A DNA stretch of 64,000 bases from Dipteris shenzhenensis (taxonomy: Eukaryota; Polypodiophyta; Polypodiopsida; Gleicheniales), in NCBI GenBank assembly GCA_047967505.1, contig CM106541.1; one strand, given 5' to 3'. The first letter of the stretch is position 1. Every line of letters starts with the position of its first letter. The notes under the pieces are model-generated. The model saw nothing but the letters and a program-made list of their open reading frames with translations. It did no database searches and was not told the DNA's origin. Positions 63,978 through 64,000 of the stretch are shown here, piece by piece. Position numbers and translations under genes: made by a program.

Positions 63978-64000
63978 CTTCTCTTATGCTCATGCATACG

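Larger units (their letters stand above)
62726..64000 (+). mobile_element. CACTA-type DNA transposon terminus (left end; right end outside window)
   Basis: CACTACAAGGCATAGG at 62726 matches the start of plant CACTA (En/Spm) terminal inverted repeats, and is followed within 130 bp by clustered short palindromic subterminal repeats (62852-62955), as in CACTA elements where the transposase binds. No matching right-hand terminus or transposase was found up to base 64000, so the extent and activity are unknown. Confidence 0.6.

Noticed and set aside
63520-63993. 157-codon minus and 135-codon plus frames at the right edge
   Set aside because: Both are generated by the GA-rich tract; only the short non-repetitive end (about 63520-63660) is mentioned as a possible scrap.

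Overview
This window looks like repeat-dense nuclear DNA of a land plant with a large genome. The evidence is many Ty1/copia elements with initiator-Met-tRNA primer sites (TGGTATCAGAGC type), Ty3/gypsy fragments, a CACTA-type terminus and plant telomere-type CCCTAA motifs. The sequence alone does not fix the clade. I found no intact host gene, no tRNA or rRNA gene and no CRISPR array. Almost every recognisable coding stretch is a decayed retrotransposon frame.

Layout. 1-1925 is a minus-strand gypsy gag/protease/RT fragment joined to a truncated copia family-A end (1934-2905). 2930-5395 holds an unclassified repeat, a minisatellite and a gypsy integrase 3' end. 5396-5938 is a 5' end of copia family B. 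6262-6377 is a perfect 35-bp inverted repeat. 6942-12638 is a four-copy tandem array (about 1,433 bp per unit). Each unit is a chimera of a gypsy protease region, a family-A LTR plus primer site, and (units 1-3) a short piece of family-B reverse transcriptase.

12326-35529 is a nest that can be dissected with target-site duplications (TSDs). Copia A (TSD gaact) contains copia B (15453-29449, TSD aggac, minus strand) and non-autonomous element E (32298-34899, TSD gctat). B contains copia C (23594-29028, TSD cttac) and non-autonomous element D (17863-20841, imperfect TSD). 36190-38650 carries another family-A 3' end and a chromovirus-like gypsy fragment. 41297-47586 holds a second family-B element, carrying a 280-bp MITE-like insert and cut by a second family-C LTR. 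51683-54299 is a gag-only LTR element, G (TSD gctag), inserted in low-copy sequence. The rest, to 64000, is minisatellites, pyrimidine-rich tracts, two unidentified pseudogene-like reading regions (about 40150-40940 and 59190-60110, both minus) and a CACTA-like terminus from 62726.

How it works together. The autonomous families A, B and C once encoded gag, protease, integrase and RT/RNase H. D, E and G keep LTR, primer site and polypurine tract but lack pol, so they would have depended on proteins supplied in trans. Most coding damage is stops plus missense changes that look like G-to-A, including at catalytic residues, as expected of methylated silenced DNA. The most unusual structures are the chimeric tandem array, the telomere-like repeats built into the family-A LTR next to its TATA box, and the D/E family that shares one small frame but carries different cargo.
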